Below the pieces are notes generated by a model. The model was not told the DNA's origin, ran no database searches, and saw only the letters and a program-made list of their open reading frames with translations. Of a DNA stretch of 64,000 bases, positions 31,400-42,667 are shown piece by piece. This stretch comes from Branchiostoma floridae (Eukaryota > Chordata > Leptocardii > Amphioxiformes > Branchiostomatidae). The stretch spans positions 24,484,553 through 24,548,552 of the forward strand of contig NC_049982.1 in NCBI RefSeq assembly GCF_000003815.2. The letters are read 5' to 3'. Position numbers and translations under genes: made by a program. Every line of letters begins with the position of its first letter. The stretch's first letter is position 1.

Positions 31400-32345
31400 A
31401 GAAAGAAACGTGTCTTTTAGACGCTCTTTAAATATGTTTCGAAAATTGTTGGCATTAACAGCGGGGTTAAGCCAGACATTTTGGAACCCATGTCTGCATA
31501 AAATGTCCTGAACGTGAGTAGCCCAGTCATGTTCTTCTTCGACTGAAGTGTCGTAATCCTGTCATTTGGTGGACTATGCAATCTTAGCCAGTATTTAATC
31601 AAAATGTGTTTGACTGTCAACAGAGGAAAAACTCCTAATTCACCTCTTACGGCGGCATTGACAGAGCGTTTCGATGCATGAAGTAAAATTGTGCAGAAAT
31701 TTAAGACTACGTATTCTAAGTCAGGTATTTCATATGAGATTTTTAGTTGTTCTATTGTTATATTCTGGTTCCTAAACAAAGTGCCTGTGTGGTGACATAT
31801 CATGTTCAGTTTGTCACTGTAATTTTTGAATCGAATACGAATTGGTCGAGTATAAATAGTCAAGGCTTCTGATATATTTTGAGGGTACAACCTTGTCTCA
31901 CCCCGCAGAATGACTGGAAGTATGGTGACATATCGTGTAGGGTTTTAACACTATATTCTATGTTGTGATAAAATTCATTAGTCTAAAGAAGTAACCTCCT
32001 ATCCGGATATCCCTTAAGATAGAAGTTTATAGAATAGTCCGTTTCGCCATACTGAATCAAAGGCTTTTCGGAAATCCACGAAGCATGCTTACCCCCAGGT
32101 TTGGATGTTTGTTGGTCGATTAACGTTTTGAGGACAAAGACGTTATCACTTTCTCTGAAATCTTTTCCAAAACCGGATTGAAAGGGTTATAGTAGATTTG
32201 AGCTTTCAAAGAAATGTTGTACACGTTTGTTCAAGATAAAAGTAAACAATTTGCCGACACAGCTAGAAACAGCTATTCCTGTATAGTTGCTAGGATTTGA
32301 TATGGTTCTCCACTTTTATAGATTGGAACTAGAGTGCTCTGGCTC
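31400..32345 (-). mobile_element. Decayed LINE reverse transcriptase, minus strand
   Basis: Reading the minus strand from 32345, frame-broken pieces of a non-LTR reverse transcriptase appear in the right order. They are the PxYKSGE/GIAVSSCVGKLF region, CFVDFRKAFDSVWRNGLF (motif A), GVRQGC (motif B start), then from 31890 an unbroken C-terminal stretch with NAAVRGELGVFPL and KYWLRLHS. Several stops and frameshifts are present. It is a dead, 5'-truncated copy. Confidence 0.75.
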
Positions 32346-32360
32346 CACTGGTGAAGAAAA

Positions 32361-32418
32361 TTACCGCTTACCACTTACCGGTCCCTTGACCGGGGGTGGT
32401 CGTGGGGGCGCTTTGCTA
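32361..32418 (-). mobile_element. Short LINE 3' tail fragment
   Basis: The TTACCGCTTACC/GGTCCCTTGACCG/CGTGGGGGCGCT segment matches the 3' end of the LINE at 19957-20253. It abuts the decayed reverse transcriptase. Confidence 0.55.
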
Positions 32419-33670
32419 TTGTGGGGAAAATGTCCGGACTGTAAAAATATGTTGAATATTTTTTTGAAGGGCTGTATCAGTTGGGGCGCGCCATATTTCA
32501 GTATATGATTCATGGAAACCAGGACCTCATTTTCATGATAACGATATAAATATCAATAGCAAGGTAGTAATAAATGATGTTAATTCCATAGTTGTGCCAT
32601 GTTTTAAGGTTTAAGAGCTTATCATTCTACAGAGCTAAATTTATGTATGTAAATTAGGTCTTACTCCGGCCATAGTTATTGAGTTGCGTTTCTGCGTAGG
32701 TCTCGACTAGTTTTTCTATAGCATTAGTGTCATATATTTTTTAAACAAATAACTACAGTATCTCACTGCGATGAGTAACTTATTTTGGTTCGTCATACAA
32801 AGGAGAGAAGGTAAAGGTACCTCCATAATCTTTTCAATACCGTAGCGGCAGTAGGTTGTTAATTAAGGTTAGACGCCTTAGATTGTATAGCAGGGTGAAC
32901 AAGCACTCAAAAATAATTAAATAGATTTAAGTTCATGGTGAATTTCTATACAATATCTAAAAATGACCATAATTTTCTGGCTCTTTGTATTTAAAGCCAC
33001 TTTTATTCGACCCACATCAGATGTTAATGTGCTACAGTCAAGTAGTACCCGTAAATCTCACTGCACTTGCGCCAAGCTTGCGTCACTGTTATTTTAGATA
33101 TTGCGTAATACGAAAAAGTATGACTTAGAAGATAACAAAATACACAACAAGTAAGAAAATGCGATCTTTATTTCTGAAATTCGTTGAGTATCTTTGGAAC
33201 TCCGCAGCGACGCAAGCGTGACGCAAGCGTGACGCAAGTGCGGCGAGATACCACCTTAAGAGTACTAAGACTCAAATTCATGCCGACCTAACAAACATCA
33301 TAATCCAACTTAAGCGGTCTCAAACTGATGTAATCCTCTACTATTCAGCAAAGTTTCCACCTCGCCGTTGTGCACAGAAGAATAAGTACGGCATTTTGAA
33401 GTAATAATTCATACCGAACTACTATTTGGGACGGGGTCGCGCGTGGACGCTGTGTTCTGCGACCTTGGGAGTGTTATATTGAGTAGAGTAGTGTTCTTTA
33501 TTCATTCTCCTAGCTACGCAGAGCTTTTACTCGGTCTAGTATTGGCCGCATAGGCTACAGGAAAGCTCTGCATTGGAGAAAATTTTGTCTGGCACTTTGT
33601 AGTGGATGGTAAATTTCCTGTTCAAAAACACTTTTACCTTCGCTAGAAGGATATATTTTCCTTGAGTTTT
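32419..33670. other. Gene-free stretch
   Basis: AT-rich DNA. Three closely spaced GACGCAAGCGTGACGC-type repeats at 33210-33240 are the only structure noticed. Confidence 0.4.
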
Positions 33671-33671
33671 T

Positions 33672-33709
33672 TTGTGTGTGCATGTGTGTGTGCATGTGTG
33701 TGTGTGTGT

Positions 33710-33760
<51 letters not shown>

Positions 33761-33779
33761 TATGTGTGCATGTGTGTAG
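33672..33779 (+). repeat. (TG)n microsatellite
   Basis: Long TG tract with ATG interruptions; open frames across it are artefacts. Confidence 0.95.
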
Positions 33780-33954
33780 TCGACCAGCATAATTCCAGAG
33801 TGTCTAAATGGATTGTTTTGATATTTAGTATGTAAATAGTACTTGATAAGACCTTAAAACGATTAGATTTTGGGCTGCCTAGTGCCTTGTTTAATAACAA
33901 TTATATAGGGCTGTTTGTAGGATGTAAAATTATGTCAGGATTGCCTAATTAGTC

Positions 33955-34440
33955 GCAACCTTCGATCGAGAATGTTTCGGCAACAAAGTACAAGCTTTCA
34001 ATTCGGTTTGAGGATTACAATCACCTACCAAGGAGCCTTTCCAATGATATAAAGTTTAGCCCACGAAAAGTTGCTATAAGATTGCACATTTTCTAGCCAA
34101 AGAGTCAGTTAGCGGTTAGTTAAGGTGAACCTATGATCGAGGATGTCTCGGCAACAAAGCACAAGTATTCAAGGCGGTTTGAGGATTACAGTTTACCAAG
34201 GGACCTTTCCAAGGATACAAAGTTTAGCCCAAGGGAAGATGCTTTGATATTGCTCCAATGGGTTAGTTAGCGGTTAGTTAAGGTGAACCTACGATCGAGA
34301 ATATCTCGGCAACAAAGTACAATCTTGCGGTTTGCGGATCACAGTTACTTACCAAGGGACCTTGCCAAGGATACAAAATGCATTAAGATGGCACATTTCT
34401 ATCCAAAGGGTTAGTTACCGATTAGTTAAGGTGAATTCGA
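33955..34440 (+). repeat. Tandem repeat, three units of about 160-170 bp
   Basis: The block GATCGAG...TCTCGGCAACAAAG recurs near 33964, 34135 and 34293, and each unit ends in GGTTAGTTAAGGTGAA. It is degenerate and non-coding. Confidence 0.8.
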
Positions 34441-34740
34441 TACTTTCTTGGTTTGACTTCAGGTCGACTTAATATGAATGACGTCACCGTCCTCATGCTA
34501 CCCATATGCTGTCTTTTATGACGGGCAGACTGTGACAGGTGGAACATTCACTGATAACAAACATGCAAATATGGGCCTTATTTGCATAATTGATACGGAA
34601 TCGCGAAAATGCCATAATACCTTAGTGAAAGGTAAACATCATCAGGTAACGATTATGCAAAAATGAAAGTCATTTGCATGAAATGTGTCAAAGTGCTAAA
34701 TATACCATGGAGGTATGAGGTCTCTGAACACTTGTTTGCT

Positions 34741-34962
34741 TTTTTTTTTTCAGGTCAGCCATTCGGCCGGTATATCGCCCATGTGTTCATGACATTGATG
34801 TGGCTAGCTAATAAGATCATTGAAATCTCTGACTTAATGTTTTTTGTTTTTGTTTTTCTTCAGGTGAGCTTTCCGGCCGGTGGATTGGCCATCCCGGCTA
34901 GGGGAAAACAACCCTGTCTTAGGCAGCGGACGGCACTGAGAGGGAGATCCTCGCCGCTATAG
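34741..34962 (+). other. Possible 5' UTR exon region of the LRR gene
   Basis: Two strong acceptors (poly-T then CAGGTCAGCC near 34755, and TTTTCTTCAGGTGAGC near 34862) each precede a similar TTCCGGCCGGT-type block, as if a small segment had been duplicated. The second LRR gene also has a pyrimidine-CAG just before its ATG, so both LRR genes probably have an intron in the 5' UTR. Confidence 0.35.
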
Positions 34963-35018
34963 GTGCATAGAAAGGCGCTCACGTCTTATTACGCTTAGTT
35001 TTTTTCAAGCTATCTAGC

Positions 35019-38000
35019 ATGTTACATGCAGTACAGCATGTACTAGTAGTTGTATGTGTTATTTTTATCAGGTGTGCAAGTTTAGACTCGGTATGTTTTC
35101 CTGGGTGCAAGAACACAAACTCTTGGTCATCTTGTGTAACAACACGTCCGATTCGGTCCCAGTCTAAAACAGACGCATGCATAGTATGTCCCGCGCAGTT
35201 GCAGCAAGAGACTATGCAAGATGTAAAGAACTCCTCCTACCCAACCTCAGCATGCCTTCCTAACAAAGTGCACGTAGCAGTTCGGGGGTTCTCCTTTGGG
35301 GTACTGTCAAATCAGAAACTACGGCCACCTCAGCAGTCACAAATCAACGACCTCGCTCTAGTTGAATGCGGAATCACAGATTTGGAAAACGGCACCCTGG
35401 CTGCGTTTCCCGTTTTGAAACTCCTAAACCTTGACTTCAACAACTTAACCCATGTCAAGCAAAACTGGTTCGACAGTTTGAAGACTCCTTCAATACTCTG
35501 GACCCTGTCATTGTCACACAACAATATAAGTAGCATAGATCCAAACTGCTTTGAAAAACTAAGACACCTGTCTACATTGCGCCTTGACAGTAACGCATTG
35601 CAAAGCATCCAGTCGTCCTGGTTTCACAATTTGGAATGGTTAGCGTCACTGTCTTTAAAATCAAATTCTATCAACAGTATACATCCAAAGGCCTTCAAGT
35701 CATTGTCACGTTTGCGGGACCTGGACTTGAGCAGGAATTTGTTGACCTGTATGTCGAAGGAAACTGTGGAGGGGCTACACAGGCTGGAAGTGCTGTCATT
35801 GGGCGGGAATAGGTTGCATCTTCTCGATGACTCTGTTAATCTGGTAATGAACTGGAGACTAGAATATCGTTATTATAGGTATTACGGTCAACGTGCTGCT
35901 GTAAGGGTTAACGAAGCGCTTTTCTGTATCACCGAGGTCCCCCAACTGAGGCAATATTATCACGTCCATATTCATAATGATACCCACACGCAGGCAGCTC
36001 GGCCAAGTAAGCCACTCGGTCAATATACCAGTCTTCATCTAGAATCAGACAGCCAAATGAAGTACCACCTGCCATTGGTAATTATATCAGTGAACACAGA
36101 ACTAGACACACATGCTGAAAACATCACACACTTGTGCAAAGAGGCTTGGGAGAATGTCTCCCTTGTAAAGGTAGTGTTGCGGGGAGACACTGTCATGCAG
36201 ATTATTCCCATGGGGGTAGACAGGTCCTGCGAACCCCAAATCATTGCTGTCGTCCTATCAGATGCCATCTCTAATGTTAACAGGACAGAAATGACGAATG
36301 TAACGTGTTTGATCAACACTTGGGACGAGACATACCCACACGTCTTCACCACGCCCTTGTCCAGCACTCCTGATGACACCGTGTGTGCAGAAAAGGCCAC
36401 AAGGACCGTGTCCAGCTCTGCTGCCGACACCGTGTGTCCGAGAGAGGGTGTGACTCTGACCACAAGAGGGCCTAAGATCAAGACAACAAAGTTAACCCTA
36501 AATCAGACAAATCCCAGTACAAATGGAACTGTGAAGGAGAAATCCCCACGTCGAGCGATCATCATTATGGTAGTTGTAGTAGGGGTAGTACTGGTAGCAC
36601 TATTTGTGATGTATGTTATCAGAAGACAGCGCTGTTGTTCACGGAACGGCCAAGCCGCACAGGCTGCCGGCCACCTGGCAGGAGCCCCTGGCACTGCAGC
36701 TAGTAGAACTACACAGCAGTCATCACCGTCAGGTGATGAGCCACAGTACAGTGAAATTCCCGACGAGTACTACGACCAGCATGACACTGCGACGTCGACA
36801 CAGACTGCTCACGATTATAGTCAGATTCCTGACGAGTATTACAACTACTACAACACAAGACCAGGGGCACAGCATCCTTACTGGGAGATCCCTGACGAGT
36901 ACTACAACTACTACAACACGAGACCAGGGACACAGCATCCTTACTGGGAGATCCCTGACGAGTACTACAACTACTACAACACAAGACCATGGGCACAGCA
37001 TCCTTACTGGGAGATACCAGATGAGTACTACAACCGCTACAGTACATACCCCCCGACACGCCGGATGCCTCAAGACGACAAAGACTATTCAGTAAGGTTT
37101 AACTCCGCTACGGCTGAAGTGGCCATTCCTTCATTATCCAGACTTGGAGTCAAACACCCATCCTACGATACAGCCCCTCGAGTCTGGAGAGACCAACAGA
37201 ATTACCAGATACCTGCACGTGGACGTAACTCAAACATTAGATCACACGGAATGTCCCCAACTGGCCCTAGTCACCAATATATGGGTTTGATAAGTAACCA
37301 TAGGCATAACGGGAGACCCCTATCATACCCCCCGACACATCGAGTGCCTGAAGATGATGGGGACTACTCTGTAGGATTTAACTCCGCTGCAGCTGAGGTG
37401 GTCCTTCCTTCATCAACTAGGCTGGGTGGCAAACATCCATCCTACGATACAGCCCCTCAAGTCTGGAGAGACCCACAGAATTACCAGATACCTGCACGTG
37501 GACGTAACTCAAACATTAGATCACATGGAATGTCTCAAACTGGCCCTAGTCCTCAATATATGGGTATGATAGGTAACCGTAGACATAACAGGAGACCCCT
37601 TTCATACCCTTTGACACTTCAAGTGCCTCAAGACGACGGGGACTACTCTGTAAACTTTAATAAAGTAGGAGCAGCTGAAGTGACACTTCCTTCATTATCC
37701 AGACTTGGTGGCAAACATCCATCCTACGATACAGCCCCTCAAGTCTGGAGAGACCCACAGAATTACCAGATACCTGCCCGTGGAATGTCCCCAACTGGCC
37801 CTAGTCACCAATACATGGGTTTGATATGTATCCATAGACAGAACGGGAGACCCCTATCATATCCACCGTCACATCGAGTGCCTCAAGACGATGGGGTCTA
37901 CTCTGTAAGATTTAGCTCCGATGCAGCCGAAGTAGCCCTTCCTTCATCAACCAGACTTGGTGGCAAACATCCATCCTACGATACAGCCCCTCAAGTCTGG

Positions 38001-38444
38001 AGAGACTCACAGAATTACCAGATACCTGCCCGTGGACGTAACACAAACATCAGATTACAAAGGTCTGTAGCAGGCAGTAGTAGTGGTCCCCGGTACATGG
38101 GTTTGATTGGCAACTATAGCAAAACAATGAGAACTGTACAGTTCGGCATGCAGACAATGCCTCTGTACAACAGCCCCCCTCCCCAAGCAATTATGCATGA
38201 GCGCGACAAAAGGAACCAGGCCCCTCTCAAAGCAGAATCCTCAGAAAACAGAAATCACACAAACATCACATGCCAGGTGGCCTCAGAAGGGGTCGTTACC
38301 ATCTCTCAAGGTGACGTATTGGCAACGCGCAAAACTGGTGGCAAAGGCCGAGTTCACAGCTCCAGAACACTAGGCAAAGAAGTGACTAAGTTAACGAAAG
38401 ACCAGTCCTCAAACAAGGCAAGTCATAATCGCCAAAGCATTTAG
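35019..38444 (+). CDS. LRR transmembrane receptor with tandem tyrosine-rich cytoplasmic repeats
   Basis: One exon of 1,141 residues. Residues 1-22 are a signal peptide. A cysteine-rich N-cap follows (CFPGC, C39, C54, C57, C79). About six leucine-rich repeats span 112-275 (for example LWTLSLSHNNISSIDPNCF). A second extracellular region with paired cysteines and many N-glycosylation sites reaches 512. One membrane helix (513-534) ends in RRQRCC. The 600-residue cytoplasmic tail has five IPDEYY motifs (580, 603, 624, 645, 665), the middle ones in exact 21-residue units. Four long repeats follow, starting near 677, 770, 863 and 948 (93, 93, 85 and about 90 residues). Each contains DYSV or VYSV, PSYDTAP, NYQIPARG and YMGL/YMGM. 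No TIR or kinase domain is present. It is a probable cell-surface recognition or adhesion receptor that signals through tyrosine phosphorylation; this role is inferred. Confidence 0.9.
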   Translation: MLHAVQHVLVVVCVIFIRCASLDSVCFPGCKNTNSWSSCVTTRPIRSQSKTDACIVCPAQLQQETMQDVKNSSYPTSACLPNKVHVAVRGFSFGVLSNQKLRPPQQSQINDLALVECGITDLENGTLAAFPVLKLLNLDFNNLTHVKQNWFDSLKTPSILWTLSLSHNNISSIDPNCFEKLRHLSTLRLDSNALQSIQSSWFHNLEWLASLSLKSNSINSIHPKAFKSLSRLRDLDLSRNLLTCMSKETVEGLHRLEVLSLGGNRLHLLDDSVNLVMNWRLEYRYYRYYGQRAAVRVNEALFCITEVPQLRQYYHVHIHNDTHTQAARPSKPLGQYTSLHLESDSQMKYHLPLVIISVNTELDTHAENITHLCKEAWENVSLVKVVLRGDTVMQIIPMGVDRSCEPQIIAVVLSDAISNVNRTEMTNVTCLINTWDETYPHVFTTPLSSTPDDTVCAEKATRTVSSSAADTVCPREGVTLTTRGPKIKTTKLTLNQTNPSTNGTVKEKSPRRAIIIMVVVVGVVLVALFVMYVIRRQRCCSRNGQAAQAAGHLAGAPGTAASRTTQQSSPSGDEPQYSEIPDEYYDQHDTATSTQTAHDYSQIPDEYYNYYNTRPGAQHPYWEIPDEYYNYYNTRPGTQHPYWEIPDEYYNYYNTRPWAQHPYWEIPDEYYNRYSTYPPTRRMPQDDKDYSVRFNSATAEVAIPSLSRLGVKHPSYDTAPRVWRDQQNYQIPARGRNSNIRSHGMSPTGPSHQYMGLISNHRHNGRPLSYPPTHRVPEDDGDYSVGFNSAAAEVVLPSSTRLGGKHPSYDTAPQVWRDPQNYQIPARGRNSNIRSHGMSQTGPSPQYMGMIGNRRHNRRPLSYPLTLQVPQDDGDYSVNFNKVGAAEVTLPSLSRLGGKHPSYDTAPQVWRDPQNYQIPARGMSPTGPSHQYMGLICIHRQNGRPLSYPPSHRVPQDDGVYSVRFSSDAAEVALPSSTRLGGKHPSYDTAPQVWRDSQNYQIPARGRNTNIRLQRSVAGSSSGPRYMGLIGNYSKTMRTVQFGMQTMPLYNSPPPQAIMHERDKRNQAPLKAESSENRNHTNITCQVASEGVVTISQGDVLATRKTGGKGRVHSSRTLGKEVTKLTKDQSSNKASHNRQSI
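36830..37030 (+). repeat. In-frame 63-bp tandem repeat (IPDEYY units)
   Basis: Three nearly identical 63-bp units encode PYWEIPDEYYNYYNTRPxxQH, flanked by more diverged units. The low divergence at nucleotide level indicates recent expansion or homogenisation. Confidence 0.9.
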
Positions 38445-38579
38445 TTTTAATCACAGGTCATATCAGGTCATCATCGGTACAAGAATAACCCTCGTTTAAC
38501 TTTTTCATTGCTGCCTTAACCCTTGCATAATACAAAGTCGGAGTCAAATTGTCAACTAAACATGCTGAAGGTTACCTTC

Positions 38580-39060
38580 TCATATGCAACAGTTACTGCA
38601 TATCTGTGGAAAAGAAATTGTAACTTTGAAAATTCTGTCCCCTTATACGTGCCATCAAGACCTTTTAGTCACAGATAACTTGACAAGCATATGTAACTGT
38701 ATTTCGGTGGAAAGAGAAATTAATTGTAACTTGCAAATTCTGTCCCCTTATACGTTACTGCGAGTGCCACCAAGGCCTTCTAGTCACAGACAACTTGACA
38801 AGCCATCAACACCAAATATGCATTGTTACCTTCCCATATGTAACTGTATTTCTGTGGAAAATTGCAAATTCAGCTGATCCCTTACCTTACTGCGAATGCT
38901 TCAAAGGCCTTTCAGACACAGACAAGAAGCCATTATTAATTAACTTTAAATATGCATTGTTACCTTCTCATATGATGCTGAATTTCTGTGGGAAAAGAAA
39001 TTGTAACTTGAAAATTCTGATCCCTTACTTTGCTGCGAATGCTACCAAACTATTCAAGTG
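38580..39060 (+). repeat. Degenerate tandem repeat downstream of the LRR gene
   Basis: About four copies of a unit with CATATGTAACTG-TTTCTGTGGAAA, AAATTCTG-TCCCCTTA and CACAGACAACTTGACAAG blocks, spaced 115-155 bp. It is probably in the 3' UTR or just beyond; an AATAAA at 39972 is a possible distal polyadenylation signal. Confidence 0.75.
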
Positions 39061-40139
39061 ATCCTCATTTAAGTATAGCCCTCCTTTTACGGAAAACACT
39101 CATGGATTTGTATCTGCACTACATTAAGCTCTCTTATCTAAACAACAAACAAGGCTTCTCGGGCATAATACTTTGCTTGCAATTACTGCGTTGAAAGGGA
39201 CAAATTGTATGTTGAAGAAGTTATACTACCATTGGATGCGTGAAATTAAAATACTAGTAGAGATCTTGCACCCAGGAAACATAGATGGATATGGATTGGT
39301 CTCTTACCGAAGACAATTTGTTGTCTAATGACGTTGAGCGTAGGAGGAAGAATTTATAGCAATTTGTGGTTTTGTAAAGTAGATACTCGTGTTTTAACTT
39401 AAATGAATGTCAAGCAATTTGTTCAATGTAAAAAATTTGATCCATTCTGTACCCAATTTTTATGAATATGAACTGTGATACATCTAAAATGATACACAAA
39501 TATTTTGCCAGATCAAAATTGCCGAAGTGAAAATTGCCAAGATAATCATTACAAAAGAATGTTACCAGAAAGTAAAAGAAAACAATGTACATACTTTTCC
39601 CCAGATATCCTTGCTAAATGTATTGTTTACAGTATTATTTTAAACTGACGACGTATCGTAAAATACAAAGGGTGAAGACGAAGTAGCCTCGCCTCCGAGG
39701 CGTTGCCAAAAACATATATAAGATAAATAACACATTATACAAGAATATAATTCATTTACCACTGGATGTATGGTTTGAATGTCTAAGTCAGCCTTAGTTC
39801 CCATATGATCATTGATTGTGTTCTCCCTGACTATGCCAAGTCTCACTGAAAAATTGTCAGAGATGATTCCACGAAAGAAAAGGCAGAAATTGTAAAAGCC
39901 TTTTGGGCTTCGATTCTCATGGCCATTTAATTGTATACCACTGTGCTGCTATGTAAATGTGTGTGTGTGGCTAATAAACTACCAATATAGAAGTAACGCT
40001 TTGTTCTTGTTGTTTTTTTTCGACTGTGTACGCAAGTGTAAAGAAAATGTACGTTACCTATGGAGATAGACTTAGCTTTAATTAATTTAAGAAATTTGTC
40101 CTTTGGATAGCCTAATTACCTGCATGTATGCAGGTATGG
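39061..40139. other. Gene-free stretch
   Basis: AT-rich with no convincing frame. A GCCTCGCCTCCGAGGCGTTG mini-hairpin at about 39687 resembles short segments near 2295 and 42508. Confidence 0.4.
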
Positions 40140-40790
40140 TTTTGATGCTGGTGGAAACTTTTCGGTAGCCGGGGATGTAGGGCGCTGTATCTCGTGAACG
40201 GATGGTGCGAGCACGACGATTTTTGGTACGTGGGTTGGGGGTGGTAGCCTGACACTCAGGTGTGATTTTGGGCCTCCTGGCGCTTGACCTTGACATTGAA
40301 GGTGGCATTTTTGGTGTTTTGGGGGCACTTTTGGCGCTGTGTGTCCGGAACGATACGCGCGATTGCGACGATTTTTGGTGCATGGGTGGGGGGTTGTTGC
40401 CTGTTGCCTAGGATTGACTTTGGGCCTTGTCGCGTTTGAACTTGACCCGGCAGGTCGAATTTTGTGTCCGGGAGGGGTGTTTCCGGAGTTATATCTTCTG
40501 AACGGCTGGTGCTGGCGCGATGATATTTGGCACATGTGTCGGCGGTGGCTGAATAATGCTCAATTTTGATTTTGGCGCCCTTGGTGCTTGAACTTGACAT
40601 TTTAGGTTACCTTTTGTGCGGGCACGGGGCGTGCGCTGTATCTCCGGAACGCAAGGTGCCATTGTGTTGCCATTTGGTACGTGAGTTGTTTGTGGTGTCC
40701 TGGTGGTCAGGTTTGATTTTGGGCCTCCTAGTGCTTGAACTTGATACTGTATAGGTTGACCCTGTTTTAGTGTGGTTGGGGCATCCTCCC
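40140..40790 (+). repeat. Tandem repeat, four diverged units of about 150 bp
   Basis: Each unit has a TGTATCTC-GGAACG block, GATTTTTGGTACGTGGG, GATTTTGGGCCTCCT and GCTTGAACTTGACAT. Minus-strand open frames through the array are by-products. Confidence 0.8.
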
Positions 40791-41036
40791 AATATCTGCT
40801 TGGTTTTAAAAACAGATAATGGTTGGGTGTAGAACCATCATCTGGCCTGGGCCACCTTCAATGTATCAGGTTACTTAGTGGCACTGACAGTTTGCCAGAT
40901 GACGGGAGTGTGCCAGATTATATATCTGTTGGTCAGGTATAATTGGAGTTTGCTTATTACTCTTTGTGGTGTTTCTAGAGCTGTATAGTACTGAGTTTTA
41001 AGTTCCGGTACAAGTTCCTTTACCCTGTTGGCAATC

Positions 41037-42181
41037 ATGGTTGAACTTGAACTTAAACAGAAGAAGATGCAATTTTCTAATGTGGAGGAGAACTGTATAG
41101 AGTGTGAGCATAAGAGAAAGGTATGTGTATGATTTGTCCTGTGTTTCTTTTTGTTTCTTTGGTAATGCCATTTCCATACTGTATACAGGTAATTTGTTGT
41201 TTTGGGCTAGTCATATTCGCTTGGTTTTGGGGCCTGCTTAATCTATGGTACAGGCAGGGTTAAGTGGTGGAGGCTTAGCTTTGTTCTGTTTTAAATTCAG
41301 TATCGTTTGTTGCATTTTGTCGCGGCAAATATATGATGAAATTCCCCTTCTAAGCAACTGCTCATTGGTTTGTGGGGATGTTTGCTGGGTGTTTGCTTTG
41401 ACTACAACAGCTTCTGAACTTTTCAAAGCTTCCATTGCCAGCAGCTTGCCATCTATAAATGGGATTGACAAGGACATTTTTCATAGTAAATTATGCTGTT
41501 AAATTTGGCTTAGATACTACAGGAGATTTAGGTTTGGGTTGGATGGATTGAATGAAAATATCATACCACCCTGGGGACTAACTGTTGCTGCTGCATGGGG
41601 GCTACCACTATTCATGTTGTCTAATGTCTATGGAACTACAGATAAAAGTATCATTGGTCAAATTATGCGAGTAACATTCCGATGTCAAGTGAATAACACC
41701 CCAGAAATAAATCTTTAATGAATATCATTGGAAGAACACAAACCAAGGAGACTTAGCAGCTGCATTAGGTCAGTACATTGAAATAGGAAGATATTAGTAT
41801 ATCATGTGACAGAGTAACTACATGTGCATGGGCCATCTGAGACAAAAAAAGGTAGCGTCTCAACAACTTCAAAGTACTGTGGTTGGTTACATACTTAAGA
41901 AATCCAAAATAAGTAATGTTCATCCCTGTCCAAACTTACAAATTCAGAAAATGGAATTTCAGAGTCAGACTTTTGCATGGTGCACAACCAACACAGTAAA
42001 AAGCTCATTTTTCCAACCACGTACCACAGACAAAAAGGCAAAAATACACAATAGGTCTACAGAAACCCAATACATTTCATGCAGGCCTGAGGTCTACGAA
42101 CTCTTGTTAGTTCTGTATTCGCCAGAGTGCGCAAAAACAACACTTGGAATGATTGTAGTTACCGAGAAGGGACAGACATCT
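41037..42181 (+). other. Weak coding signals of unknown nature
   Basis: An ATG-started 28-codon stretch (41037-41120) ends at a GTATGT donor. A 120-codon ATG frame (41822-42184) lies downstream. No motif is recognised in either and no acceptor links them convincingly. A transposon-derived origin is possible. Confidence 0.2.
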
Positions 42182-42460
42182 TAATCATAGAAAAACATTT
42201 TGCAGGTGAAAAGTGCAAATATTAATCCATATCATAATGTACTTGTACTATATACATGAGATCACACGAAATCTCTATCATGAGAAAAAGGGACCCCTGA
42301 TATATGGCAAAGTAAACTCATCCGTAAGAACAGGTTTAACACAGAAGTCATCACTCATTTACGAAACTCTATGTCATCTTCACCTTACTAACAACAGATA
42401 GGCCATAACTCTAACACAAACTGCTTTCTTAACTATTTTATCAGGGCAAAATGGTCCATC

Positions 42461-42491
<31 letters not shown>

Positions 42492-42667
42492 AATGACAAA
42501 ATGCACACGCCTCTGTGGCGTTGCAAAATAATGTTAGTATCCTTATCCTTATCCATACAACCAATAGAATTGTCTTTTCAATCTTCCCGCCAAAAGTAAC
42601 AACGCCATTATTCATGATATAAATAAATGAAAATCCTATTATGTTGTTTGTCCCCAGGCAATGTACA

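Noticed and set aside
36035-37095. Valine-rich minus-strand frames and Thr-rich plus-strand frame inside the LRR gene
   Set aside because: Shadows of the in-frame IPDEYY and membrane-helix coding sequence.
41238-41477. 79-residue minus-strand ATG frame with protein-like composition
   Set aside because: No homology, splice or promoter support; kept out as chance in a gene-poor stretch.
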